Source: Bathynomus jamesi (Eukaryota > Arthropoda > Malacostraca > Isopoda > Cirolanidae). From it: a DNA stretch of 64,000 nucleotides. The stretch covers positions 627,001-691,000 of the forward strand of contig JAJOZX010001076.1 of assembly GCA_023014485.1 (NCBI GenBank). The letters are read 5' to 3'. Below, in pieces: positions 44,816 through 57,037 of the stretch. The translations under genes and the position numbers were made by a program. The first letter of the stretch is position 1. Every line of letters begins with the position of its first letter. The notes beneath the pieces are model-generated. The model made no database searches, was not told the origin of the DNA, and was given only the letters and a program-made list of their open reading frames with translations.

Positions 44816-45957
44816 GTTCTAGGATCCACTCATGGCTGGTCTACCTAACTGTGTTCGTAATTGTGCATTGTGCATGTCCTTCGTGGTGATTGAGGGGACC
44901 TACAATTTTACGTGGGTTCCGAACCACAAAGCTTTAATTTTATTACCTTAAACTATACCAAATCTATCAACATATGCGTCTAATCGATTTTTAAACATGT
45001 TCATAGACGTGCTACTAATTACTTCTACCGACAAACTAATTACTACCGGCTACTAATTACTTCTACCGGCAAACTACTCTACTATTCTATGCGTAAAAAG
45101 GTTTTTGGCAACTGCTGTCTCGAACCTTCTACTTGTCAACTTACACCCGTTATTTCTAGACCTATTGAGATATTTCGAAAAAGCTATCTCTATCTACGTT
45201 ATCGAACCCATTCATAATTTTGAAAACCTGGATTAGATCACCCCTTAGCCTCCTAGTCTCGAGTGTAGTCAATTTTAACTCCTTAAGCCTATCCTCGTAC
45301 GACTTCGACCTAAGCGACGGAATCATTTTAGTTGCTCGTCTTTGAACTCTTTCGATTTTGTCTATATCTTTTCGCATATGCGGGTTCCAAAATTGGATCG
45401 CGTACTCCAAATGAGGTCTAACTAATGATTTATAAAGAGGAACAATAATATCGCGCGATTTGTACTCAAAATTCCGAGCTATAAAACCTAACACTTTGTT
45501 TGCTTTATTGACCGCTGCTGTACTTTGTTTCGCTACTTTAAAATCACCAGTGACTATAACTCCTAAATCTTTTTCCTGCTCTACGCTTGTTAACTCCTTC
45601 CCTGACATACTATACGCAAAATTACCGTTACGCGAACCTATATGTAAAATTTTGCACTTATCGACGTTAAATCTCATTTGCCATGTGACTGACCAATCAA
45701 CGATTTTCAGATCTTCCTGGATTTTACCTCTATCTTCGTCATTAATCGCCCTACCACCCAATTTCGTGTCATCCGCAAACTTTGAAAGTGTACTGACTAG
45801 GCCGACATCTAAATCGTTAATATATATAAGAAAAAGCAAGGGGACCAATACAGAACCCTGAGGAACGCCGCTCGCTACATTAGCCCAACAGGACTCCGCT
45901 CCATCAACGACCCTCCTCTGTTTCGTACCTCGCAACCACTCTTCTATCCAATTTATT

Positions 45958-45965
<8 letters not shown>
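44816..45965 (-). pseudogene. CR1-like LINE, RT second half and 3' UTR
   Basis: Minus strand: INWIEEWLRGTKQRRVVDGA, SGVPQGSVLVPLLFLIYIND, KFADDTKLGG (catalytic DD), WQMRFNVDKCKILHIGSRN, EKDLGVIVTG, ANKVLGFIARNFEYKSRD, RPHLEYAIQFWNPH, RVQRRATKMIPSLRSKSYED, LETRRLRGDLIQVFKI. The ORF is open from the (TA)n at 45965 to 45162, then a frameshift precedes the tail (FKNRLDAY) that matches window positions 1-170. It is 5' truncated exactly at the TA tract. The 45966-46130 N-terminal extension of the open frame is not LINE. Confidence 0.85.
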
Positions 45966-46026
<61 letters not shown>

Positions 46027-46179
46027 TAAACCACGAAGGAAAGGAAACACACAATGGTGCTCAAGCGCTTTCGTCTAATGACATCCTCAGGAACACTGTG
46101 TTTCCTTTCCTTCGTGGTTTTATTCATCATAAATATTTTTTACGTGTTACTTTCGTGAAATAATTTTCATATATATATA

Positions 46180-46243
<64 letters not shown>

Positions 46244-46394
46244 ATTATTTCACGAAAGTAACACGTGAAAAATATTTATGATGAATAAAACCACGAAGGA
46301 AAGGAAACACAAAATGGTGCTCAAGCGCTTTCGTCTAATGACATCCTCAGGAACACTGAAGTAAATAAAGAGTTCAAGACTATATACAGGTTAC

Positions 46395-46428
<34 letters not shown>

Positions 46429-46647
46429 AATATAGAAATAAAAATTGTGGGAACATACAAATTTGTAAGGAAAACTACTAATTTTAGCACTTTGCCCGAA
46501 TTCAACATAAGATCAAATGGATTGTTTACAACCAATTTTATAGATACGGCCTGAATGATATATACTGTAGGTCACAAAAAAAAATATATATAAAACTAAA
46601 TTGAAAAATAAAAATTGTAAGAAGAAGCATACAAATTTATAAGGAAG

Positions 46648-47373
46648 CTACCAAAGTTTTAGCACTCTACCCTTCTTGTCTAAATCCGTTCTGAACGAAT
46701 TCAAAACAACGGGATCGAGTTGAAAAAGACCTTTGCTCATGTTAAAGTTATTTGTAAGTTGGATAATAGCAGACTCAAGAATATTTCTATTAACAATGTT
46801 GCTAGAGTGAAACAAAACTGAAGCATTATTCCAATCAATACAGTGGGATAACTCTGACAAATGGACAAAAAGGGCACTGGACGACTGTCCCGTTCTAACG
46901 GAATATTGATGCTGTTTTATACGCTTGTGCAAATCCTTTCCCGTCTGACCAATGTAAAAGGAATCACACTGTTTAGAACCAATTTCATAGATAATGCCTG
47001 AATTATTGGTAGGGCTATTTTTTACTATGATATTTTTCACAATATTGTTATATGAAAATACTACATTAATATCCAAAAGTTTAAGTACATTAGCAATGCC
47101 TAAAAAGCCTGGGAAAAATCGAAGTACTAAAATATTCTTTGACAAAGTGCGAGTGTTATTATTCACAGAATAGAAGGTTCGTTTTGCCTTGTTAAGACAA
47201 GATTCCATAAACGCATGTGGGTAGCACAGATCACTTCCAATACCGTTGATTTTTTCCAATTCGGCATCGATGTATTCCAGACTGGCGATCCTAAGAGCGC
47301 GGAGAAACATTGAAGAAAATATGGCCTTCTTAATGGGGGTGTCATGTCCAGAGTAAAAGTGTACGTAGGACAA
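46648..47373 (-). pseudogene. Penelope-like C-terminal protein, left arm
   Basis: 241 codons from MSYVHFYSGHD through the linker to the GIY-YIG domain (here GIIYEIGSKQCDSFYIGQTG; the first Cys of the cluster is Ser) and KKGRVLKLW. It is a sister of the right-arm copy rather than of the 39-40-kb pair, sharing RFFPGFLG and KKGRVLKLW. Confidence 0.85.
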
Positions 47374-47378
47374 ACTGT

Positions 47379-48155
47379 TTGTGTTTTCCAGGTTTTAAGT
47401 TTAGTATCTATCGGAAAAAAACAAACAATTTGTCCTACGTACACTTTTACTCTGGACATGACACTCCCATTAAGAAGGTCATATTTTCTTCAATGTTTCT
47501 CCGCGCTCTTAGGATCACCAGTCCGGAATACATCAATGCCGAATTGGAAAAAATCAACGGTATTGGAAGTGATCTGTGCTACCCACATGCGTTTATGGAA
47601 TCTTGTCTTAACAAGGCAAAACGAACCTTCTATCGTGTGAATAATAACACTCGCACTTTGTCAAAGAATATTTTAATACTTCGATTTTTCCCAGGCTTTT
47701 TAGGCATTGATAATGTACTTAAACTTTTGGATATTAATGTAGTATTTTCATATAACAATATTGTGAAAAATATCATAGTAAAAAATAGCCCTACCAATAA
47801 TTCAGGCATTATCTATAAAATTGGTTGTAAACAATGTGATTCCTTTTACATTGGTCAGACGGGAAAGGATTTGCACACGCGTGTAAAACAGCATCAGTAT
47901 TCCGTTAGAACGGGACAGTCGTCCAGTGACCTTTTTGTCCATTTGTCAGAGTTATCCCACTGTATTGATTGGAATAATACTTCAGTTTTGTTTCACTCTA
48001 GCAACATTGTTAATAGAAATATCCTTGAGTCTGCTATTATCCAACTTACAAATAACTTTAACATGAGCAAAGGTCTTTTTCAACTCGATCCCGTTGTTTT
48101 GAATTCGTTCAGAACGGATTTAGACAAGAAGGGTAGAGTGCTAAAACTTTGGTAG
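47379..48155 (+). pseudogene. Penelope-like C-terminal protein, right arm
   Basis: 258 codons, open, from FKFSIYRKKTNNLSYVHFYS to KKGRVLKLW with GIIYKIGCKQCDSFYIGQTG intact. RT core missing. About 12 residue differences from the left arm, so the two have had time to diverge. Confidence 0.87.
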
Positions 48156-48595
48156 TGTTTCCTTATAAATTTGTATGCTTCTTCTTACAATTTTTATTTT
48201 TCAATATAGTTTTATATATATATATATTTTTTTTTGTGACCTATATATCATTCAGGCCTTATCTATAAAATTGGTTGTAAACAATCCATTTGATCTTGTG
48301 TTGAATTCGTTCAGAACGGATTTAGACAAGGGCAGAGTGCTAAAACTTGGGTAGTTTTCCCTTATAAATTTATATGCTCCTCTTACAATTTTTATTTTTC
48401 AATTTATTTTTTTATATATTTTTTACATTTTTTGTGACCTATATATCATTCAGGCATTAACTATAAAATTGGTTGTAAACAATCCATTTGATCTTGTGTT
48501 GAATTCGGGCAAAGTGCTAAAATTGGTAGTTTTCCTTACAAATTTGTATGCTCCTCCCACAATTTTTATTTCTATATTTATTATATATATACATA

Positions 48596-49523
48596 CAGGG
48601 TGTTCATAAATTATTCACCCCATTATAAGCCTTAATAAATTCGTTATTATAGATAGGAGCTATCTTAAAACGGTTTGCGGTAATTAATAACACAACTCAA
48701 AAAAATTTTGTTTTAATTCAGTAAACCTCCACGTGAGCCCCATTGGTAGCACGCAGAACATCAAGGTGATAGATAATTTCGTTCCAAACATTAAGAAGCA
48801 TGTCTTGCGTGATGGGAGCTAATGTCTCTTCAATCCGGTGTCTTAATTCTGTGATGTTATTAACCTTCTTTGCATACACTCTGTCCTTTGTGTAGCCCCA
48901 GACAGATGGAATGTCGCTTCATCACTGAAAACGACATTGTTCAAAAAATGCTCATCTTCATCAATACGGTCAAGAATGTCAACAGCAAACTGTACCCGTT
49001 TGGGTTTGTCATTTGGTAGAAGTTTCTGCAAGGTTTGCAATTTGTAGGCATAAAATTTCAACCTCTTGTGAACCACTTTATGCACTGTTGAACGCGGTAT
49101 TTGCAGTTCTCGGCTTGCTCGGCGGATGGATTTTGTAGGACTTCGGATAAACGCCTCCTGAATTCCTGCTATCTTATCTTCAGACACACTAGGCCTACCA
49201 GCTCCTTTCTGATGTAGCACACTGCCAGTTTCTTAAAATTGTTTCAGCCATCGCTTGAGTGATTGCTTTGTTGGTGGAGTTTTCTGATATTCCTCCCGAA
49301 AACGTCTCTGTACAGTAATTGGAGATTTGGTTTCCCACATCCACAGCACACACATTGCTTTCTCCTTCACTGTCGCCATTGTGCCCCTAGTGGATGTTCT
49401 GCGAAATAAAGAAAAAAATTTCTTGAGTTGTGTTATTAACTGCCACAAACCGTTTTAAGATAGCTCCTATAATAACGAATTTATTAAGGCTTATAATGGG
49501 GTGAATAATTTATGGACACCCTA
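48596..49523 (-). mobile_element. Internally deleted Tc1/mariner element
   Basis: Ends [C/T]AGGGTGT[T/C]CATAAATT continue as inverted repeats of about 50 bp; TA duplications at 48594-48595 and 49524-49525. It is inserted in the right arm of the Penelope-like pair, whose sequence continues on both sides. Confidence 0.92.
48710..49380 (-). pseudogene. Tc1/mariner transposase with catalytic core deleted
   Basis: From MATVKEKAMCVLWMWETKSP at 49380: helix-turn-helix region (VQRRFREEYQKTPPTKQSLK, RWLKQF), a stop or frameshift at 49232, second helix-turn-helix (GAGRPSVSEDKIAGIQEAF, RRASRELQIPRSTVHKVVHK), then FLNNVVFSDEATFHLSG with the first catalytic Asp. Directly after, about 130 residues are missing, including the second and third acidic residues, and the C-terminus ITELRHRIEETLAPITQDML, DVLRATNGAHVEVY follows in another frame. 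Confidence 0.85.
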
Positions 49524-49735
49524 TATATGTGTATTTTTTTGTAACCTGTATAATTATAGTCTTCAACTCTTTATTTACTTCAGTGTTCCTGAGGATGTCA
49601 TTAGACGAAAGCGCTTGAGCACCATTCTGTTTTCTTTCCTTCGTGGTTTTATTCATCATATATATACACACACAGTATATATATATATATTATATATATA
49701 TATATATATAATATATATTATATATATACACACAC

Positions 49736-50534
49736 CAGGGCTGTGGAGTCGGTGATAAAATTTGCCGACTCCAACTCCGACTCCAAAAATGTTAACATTC
49801 CGACTCCGACTCCAGAAATCTGACTTGTATAATTACGACTCCGACTCCGACGGAATGTTAAGGCCAAATTGATTACGATTAGCTTTATTAGGCCAATGGA
49901 GATTCATAAACAAGGCATTTCGTCACCACCACATGACTCATCAGGTTACTTAGTGGCTGTAACTATGCCTTAATGGCTTTTTTTCTCTTTATTAAAAAAT
50001 TACAATAAATCCCAAAATACAAACTGATTGAAGCTTAAACAAAATAAGATTATTATTGGTTTAGCAAATTAATAAGATGTTTTTGTATTGTTATAAACAT
50101 CCGTAATACATAATATTTTCCATCAGCAGTGAGTGAAAAATATTCAAAAACAGCAGATTTATACTTTTGATGTGACATTACGCTGTTATCATTACTTATC
50201 AAATTGAAATCTAAAAATCTGAAAAAGATTTAGGGTTACTAGTACAAAATTTTTAAATTTCCTTATTATTAATTATGTTAATTAATTAATTATAATCCTT
50301 ATTAATTATAAGCAACTATATTTATATATTATTTATATTTATATATTACTTATATATTATATTATATATTAAAACATTAGGTTAAATCTATTTTATTCAT
50401 AAAATTGAGCTAGGCCTAGGCCTAGGCTGCTATGGTTATAGTTGAAGGATTTGCACCGACTCCGACTCCATCCAACTATGCACGTCCAACTCCGACTCCG
50501 ACTCCACTCAAAATTGACCGACTCCACAGCCCTG
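49736..50534. mobile_element. hAT MITE with GACTCC hexamer arrays
   Basis: Ends CAGGGCTGTGGAGTCGG and complement, flanks ACACACAC / ATACACAC (7 of 8). Arrays of CCGACT/GACTCC lie inside both ends (49768-49850, 50456-50525). No coding capacity. This terminus is a familiar hAT type in many animals. Confidence 0.88.
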
Positions 50535-50543
50535 ATACACACA

Positions 50544-50578
<35 letters not shown>

Positions 50579-50609
50579 CACAGTGTGTGTGTGTGTGTAT
50601 ATATATATA

Positions 50610-51590
50610 TGTGAAAAATGTTTCCACAAGAAAATAAACTTATGTTAAAATTTAAAGAGATCATTCTGTTTGTATAAATTAAAATATTAATCCTTTAAAA
50701 GATATTCTGTTCATATAAATTAAAATATGATTCCGTTAAATTTTTAATATTGTATACTGTAGTGTTTCAATGCCAGTGGAAAGCTTGGCATCCTTTTTCG
50801 TAACCTAAAAAAAAAAAAAAACAGTGTTGCCACGTCTATAATCTTAAACAGAGATTCCTAAATTCTAAATGTTTTTTTCGACTATTATAAACCACAATTA
50901 TATAAATTCTGCTAAAAAAAGTTAAGTGTCGAACCACAATTATATAAATTCTTGACTATCATTGTTATAATAGGACTTTGCGATTTCCTAATCTTTTGTA
51001 AACGTGGCACCACGGAAACTCCTCGAGGGAGAATACCTCGAGGGAGGCAGTCGTGCCTCGGCCCTTTGGGCATGCAGTCGTGCCTCGGCCCTGTGGGCAG
51101 GGAGTCAGTATCTTGATGTAAGCATTTGTTCGTTAATAACTCTCTAAACAAGTGTAGTGAAAAGGATTTGGTTTTTTAATGACTCTGCATTGTAGAAGAA
51201 ATTCATTAATAGTTTAAAGTGATTTTCCCCCTTGTGGAAATAAAAGACTGACAAAGGAAACTCGTCATTTTATATCCTTCAACGAGAGAAGTATTCCACT
51301 CCCTCAACGTACTGAGGGAGGGTACGCCATTGAGCGAAGGTATAAATTGTGTTAACGGAAACTCGCAGTCAGATTAATTAAACGGTATAAACTTCCTTGT
51401 TGGTGCGAGGAAGCGACATACTGAGAATACTTTAAACGTCGGAGATGATGTAATAAAGAATAACAACATTTATCTCTCCCTCCCGACATTGTCGACCGAT
51501 GCCAGGATCTGAGATAACTTAAACGGGTTAAACTCTCCTTGTCGACATTATGGAAAATACGGTTAAAGAATATTAACATTTCATCTCGCC

Positions 51591-51594
<4 letters not shown>
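50610..51594 (+). repeat. Solo LTR, plus orientation
   Basis: 985 bp, begins TGTGAAAAATGTTTCC and ends CATCTCGCCGACA, bordered by TA tracts on both sides. The inverted, shorter version at 53332-53993 and the partial one at 57057-57197 belong to an element with visible primer binding site and polypurine tract, which is what identifies this as an LTR. No internal region follows. Confidence 0.75.
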
Positions 51595-51633
<39 letters not shown>

Positions 51634-51664
51634 CACACACACACAGTATATATATATATATATA

Positions 51665-53017
51665 TGTAGCGGATCGACAAGAAATAGACCAACAAATAGA
51701 CAGAAATCCTTTCCTTCCACGCTATCATCAAACAGTCTTGGAAAACACGCGTGGGCAAACAATCAAACAATGGAAAGTCTGTTTCTTCCCAAAAGGCGCG
51801 AACGCAAACCCTTATCAACAAAAGGACGCCCTCACAAGGCGCCTTAAGAATTGGCGCGAAGTCCTACGTCACAGGAACTACGTATAAAAGCGAGCTTCCA
51901 CTCACACTCTCTCTCACTCACTCACGCACACTGACACTCGCTTTCTGCTTCGTCGAGCAGATCTCATCACTTCAACCGCCTTCCGGCCTCCTGACGGGGG
52001 CGCGGCCTGCTACTTTCTTCAAGGCCTACAATTTATCATCAAGTAAGATCTACAGACCGCCTGCAGAAGCAATCCTTCGAGGCCCAACCGGAATCGCTTC
52101 GGGCCTGCGGTTTGCGGGGTCGGCCTTCAAGTTTCTCTACATTCCTCGAGATATATTCAGCACCTCGGGCCTGCGCCTGCAAGATCATTGAAAGCCATCC
52201 TGCACCTCGAGAAGTAACATCACCTCAGGCCTCCGTACGAAGCCTACATCCGTCATCTCGAGAGGTTTAACGGACAACGACAGCTCGAGTATACGGTAAT
52301 AGATCCCTCTTCAACCCGCCTTCAAGAGTTTACATCGTCCTAAGATAAGTACCTCATATTCTAAGTACTCTTGTGAAGCCTACATTAAATACCGCCGAAC
52401 GGTAGGCTATACTCCCAAAGTGTAATCAAGCGTTCCAATTGACTCTCGTTAATAACGCGGTAGACCATTTTCCAATTCAATTGTCATTTCAATACCGTAA
52501 TTCCGCGTATCATGTTATTATGTTCAATTCATATTTAGGTGATAACTAAATATTCTCTTGGCGTAATCACTTAACATCACATAATGGTCTTATATATAAA
52601 TGATATTTGTGTAATCATTGTCAAGTATTTCAATCCATTATTATTAGGCCGCATCAATTATTCTATGTGCATCCATACAATCATTTAGCCTACTTAATCA
52701 GTGTCACGTATTCTATTCAATGTACCAAACGCACGTGCATTCTTTATATCATTTACTAGGACCATTCAATGTTCCATGTTGCATGCCATTTACATACCAC
52801 CAATGAGTACATTAATTATTACGTGTCAATTAAGCTATTAACATTTCATCTTATTAGCTAAGTCTATGTCATAAGCATAACGTAAAACTACCAATTAATT
52901 ACTGTCAATTCTTTGTTATATCACAGTGAATAAATAACGGCTTTATTTTCATAATAAAATACAAAACTATAAGGTGTCTTTTATAACCTTAACATTAATT
53001 TGCTTGGGTGTAATCCA
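51665..53017 (+). repeat. Orphan LTR with TATA box and polyadenylation signals
   Basis: Begins TGTAGCGGATCGACAAG after a TA tract; TATAAAAG at about 51884 followed by a CTCACT-rich initiator region; AATAAA-type signals at about 52928 and 52953; ends near 53017 just before a primer-binding-site-like TGGTGACCCTCGCTGCC (53021). ORF 51751-52191 lies across the promoter and shows no domain, so I do not call it. The reading as one long LTR (about 1.35 kb) is inference. Confidence 0.55.
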
Positions 53018-53221
53018 AGCTGGTGACCCTCGCTGCCATTTCGGTCACTCCCAATAGTATGGTGGGCCTAATCAAATAACCACTTATTCCAATCGGTGAT
53101 ACTGTATGACATCATAAATTATTAACCCAGCCTTTCATTAATAAGCAATCAGTCATTGCATCAATTAATCATTGCATACAATGAAATCATTATCACCTTA
53201 AACGGCTAAAACTAGGTCCAC

Positions 53222-53298
<77 letters not shown>

Positions 53299-53331
53299 TA
53301 CACACACACACACAGTATATATATATATATA
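53018..53331. other. Leader remnant, then TA tract
   Basis: Primer-binding-site-like start, about 200 bp AT-rich leader without ORF, then (TA)n from 53222 to about 53330 with a short CA run. The internal coding region expected after such a leader is missing. Confidence 0.5.
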
Positions 53332-54777
53332 TCGGCGAGATGAAATGTTAATATTCTTTAACCGTATTTTCCGTAATGTCGACAAGGAGAGTTTAACCCG
53401 TTTAAGTTATCTCAGATCCTGGCATCGGTCGACAATGTCGGGAGGGAGAGATAAATGTTGTTATTCTTTATTACATCATCTCCACAGATGCTTACATCAA
53501 GATACTGACTCCCTGCCCATAGGGCCGAGGCACGACTGCATGCCCAAAGGGCCGAGGCACGACTGCCTCCCTCGAGGAGTTTCCGTGGTGCCACGTTTAC
53601 AAAAGATTAGGAAATCGCAAAGTCCTATTATAACAATGATAGTCAAGAATTTATATAATTGTGGTTCGACACTTAACTTTTTTTAGTAGAAGAATTTATA
53701 TAATTGTGGTTTATAATAGTCGAAAAAAACATTTAGAATTTAGGGATCTCTGTTTAAGATTATAGACGTGGCAACACTGTTTTTTTTTTTTTTTTAGGTT
53801 AAGAAAAAGGATGCCAAGCTTTCCACTGGCATTGAAACACTTTACAGTATACAATATTAAAAATTTAACGGAATCATATTTTAATTTATATGAACAGAAT
53901 ATCTTTTAAAGGATTAATATTTTAATTTATACAAACAGAATGATCTCTTTAAATTTTAACAAAAATTTATTTTCCTGTGGAAACATTTTTCCACGTGGCT
54001 CCCCTCCCAGAGTTGGTACTCGGGGATTAATTTGAAAAATCCTCTCAAATAAAAGTAGTTGGATGTAGGGTTTTATAAAGACAAAGATATTATTGAAGAA
54101 GTAGTTGGATATAATGTTACATAAAGACAAAAGAAATAGTTAAACAAAATACATCTACTTAGTACTTAATCCACTCTACTTATCAGTTAAATTTTACATT
54201 AAAATCGATATTTATAAACTAATGAACACTTATATGTACATAGAGACAAAGGAATAGTTAAACAAAATATCTCTACTTCGTACTTAATCCACTATATTTA
54301 TCAGTTAAATTTTTACATTAAAATTGATACTTATGCACTAATGAACACTTATAATTAACGGTCACTTGTGTGTCCTTGAGCACTTGGAGTCTGATTTCTT
54401 TAGGTCCACTTTTTACACTGGTCTAAGTTCACCGTGTGCATACACTCTTAAATCATACGCGATTTTTATCAAACTTTAAGAGAACAAAATTTAGAGAAAT
54501 GAATTTCCATGAACTATTGGAAAAAGTACTTAAGTAAAATTGATACGAATTCTGCAAGGTTTAGAACGGATATTGTCGTTTTGAGAACTTTTTTAGAACT
54601 TTGGAATTGACTCAACTCTAAACCTTGGAAGGTATAAAATTTCAAAGGTTACGTGTGGACATTGCTCAAGTTTCTGGATGTACGCGTTGGTGGCTAATTG
54701 CCTCCGACATCAATCATTCTACGTCTCGAGCGTATTTCAATAATTTAGTACGTAGGGCATGAATGCACGGGTATCGC

Positions 54778-55606
54778 CTAAACGGGTATGTGGAGTACGT
54801 GTGGTGGTAGCACTTGAACTGGAAATACGGTAAAAAAAAAAAATTGTAAATGGGATAAACCGACGTTATGATTACTGTTCTTCGTTTCGTGTATTCGGTC
54901 CTTTTGGAGTGAAATCAAAGTGGCAGATGGCTCCAGTTTCGATTTCCAAACCTGATTAAAAAGAGCAGAATCGAATAAACGTTGTCCTGTAGAGCGATGC
55001 AGAGATGCATCACTCCCTTTGGTAGGAAGAAAAAGTGGCAATTTTCTTTTCCCGAATTCGTCGAGGTCATAAGCCGAGCTTCCATCATGTCCGAGGGACA
55101 TAGGCGAGTTCTCTGTGACCTCATGTAAATTTGCAGAAGAAGGGGGATCCCTCGAAAAATCCGCGCAATGCTCACTACTCTTCCAAGTATGAGCAGAAGT
55201 TGCGTGATTAGGGACTTCATCTGGGACGATCTCGTCACAGACCACTTCCCCCGGAAAATTCCCCTCATCGAGAACTTCCCTCATGATGTCTTGGGCAGTC
55301 TCTTCATAGAGCGCTTCCGTCTTCATCGTCTAAGAAGTGAGTAACCATCCAAATCTTCGCGATATCACCGCGAACGTTATAATGAACATAATATTCCTCT
55401 AATGCCTTCCAACCATTCGTCCACGTATGGGAGTACCAAGTTACCGTATTCTCTCCCCTTAAAAAGTGGAACCTTAGGGATATTACTCGTCCGATAATTA
55501 CATCTATCCACTTTTCTTCGAAAATGACAAACGAAAAAATGGACTTCCAAACGAGGAAGGCGAAGCGAAACAAAAAAAACTTATCCCTAATACCGTATAT
55601 ACACAA
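54778..55606 (-). other. Open reading of unknown function inside the LTR element
   Basis: Two overlapping frames: 55606-55304 (FEEKWIDVIIGRVISLRFHF, WTNGWKALEEYYVHYNVRGD) and 55326-54778, an acidic protein (EALYEETAQDIMREVLDEGN, DLDEFGKRKLPLFLPTKGSD). They may be one gene with a frameshift near 55310, placed where gag would be, but I see no capsid or zinc-knuckle motif and do not name a function. Confidence 0.35.
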
Positions 55607-57037
55607 CAGAATTTTAAGCGAAAAAACTTAAGCTCGAGATTAGCTATTCTTGGTTTAAATAAACAATAAAATCATCTCAAACGAAGATGAAAAACTTGCC
55701 TGTCGATTTCGACACATTACTCGAAATGTACGAATTCATTCTAATTTAAACCAAAAAACACAAAAAAAAAACAAAGACAAAACTATTTGCGCTCCAACGC
55801 AAATAACCACTTAAAGCAAGAATATAAAAGTTCGCGCATCGACGCAAAAGAGCGTAAAAAAAAAAGAACTTCTTTTACCAAAAATCTAACCGCCGAAACG
55901 CGCCAAACGAGTCAACAACAAACGTACGCACGTTTCATACATACGAGTTAGGAACAATTAATTTAAGAGTCCACTAAAAATGAAAATCAAATCCAAAATT
56001 CCGTTTTTTGTTAAACCAATACGAGAGACAATTCAAATTAAAAAAATTTAAATATTCACTTTAAAATTTTTTTTCCTCCAAATTCCATAAATTACCATAT
56101 ACGGTACTTTGCAGAAATCGTTTCGTCACAAACAATAAAATATATAATTCCCTATATATATTTAAATACACAATTACTGCATGCAAAAAAACACATCTTC
56201 TAACAACAAAAAGAAGAATAAAAAAATATGTATTTTTTTCCCAAACCAATGCGTTAAACTGGGATACACTTTTAATTCACGCCTTTATTTATTTATTGAT
56301 ATTAATGTTAACCTTACTTGCCAAAAGCAACTTTATTCCAGTTACCGAGTTTTTCGCTATTTCCTTTCCTTCTTATTTCGTCTTGAAAGAACGTTTATTT
56401 TCGTTTTCTTTCCTCTCTACTCCAATTCCATAGGACGTAGTCGAAATGCGTTCTTCTCCCTCTTCGTTGCGTCTTGAAAGAGCCTTTGTTTTCGCTTGTT
56501 TGGCAGAGTCAAAAATGCGTTCGACTCTCCGCGCTTATCCAGAAATGTGAAGCCGTTTCCGAATGAGATGCGTTTACAGAATCGAATACGTTTGACTTCT
56601 GTAATTTCTCATTCCTTCCTTGAAGAACGTTTCTCGTTGACGATTAAAGGCTTTCAAAATTCTCCAATTTCGACGATTCCTCTACTCTTCGTTGTGGGAA
56701 TTTACGTCAATGCCATGCATCGCATATGACGTCCAATTTTCGTAATCAATTCCAATGCGTTCTGTCCGTTTTTTTTCGTTGACGATCAGTCTTTGAAAAT
56801 CTCCAATTTCGAAAATTCTTCCACTCTTCGTTGTGGAAATTTACATAAATGTTATACGTCGCATACGATGTTTCTAAGAGAAATTAAATTCGTAAAATTC
56901 CTCTCCGCGTGCCCAATAATAATCTTCGTCACGGTCCTCTTCTAAACAAGTGAGTGATTCTCAGCTCAAATCCGACCTTCGTTTCGGATGCGTTGACTTC
57001 CTTGTAGTGGGGTTTGACTGAACAAAGGTTTTCAAAT
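55607..57037. other. Leader of the LTR element, no gene
   Basis: AT-rich. A diverged tandem duplication is visible around 56560-56740 and 56745-56880 (TTTCGTTGACGAT, TCCAATTTCGA, CTCTTCGTTGTGG, TTTACGT/ATAA recur). Overlapping small ORFs are not convincing. Confidence 0.5.

Larger units (their letters stand above)
46024..49659. mobile_element. Second head-to-head pair of Penelope-like copies
   Basis: Inverted arms: left 46279-47395, right 47420-49659 after removing a mariner (48596-49523). The centre has only about 30 bp between the arms. Both arms carry the GIY-YIG coding end, UTR modules and the hammerhead-like motif. An extra inverted pair of the terminal piece lies at 46024-46238. On the right the UTR module (ACCTATATATCATTCAGG...) is tandemly repeated at about 48240-48420 and 48437-48590. 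Confidence 0.8.

Noticed and set aside
44611..44889. ORFs rich in alternating Ile-Tyr
   Set aside because: Translated (TA)n microsatellite, as at other TA tracts in the window.
45966..46130. N-terminal extension of the 322-codon LINE ORF
   Set aside because: It is translated TA tract and Penelope-like terminal sequence; the LINE part begins at 45965.
51751..52191. 146-codon ORF next to a TATA box as a host gene
   Set aside because: The ORF starts upstream of and runs across the promoter, with no domain; LTR structure explains the signals.
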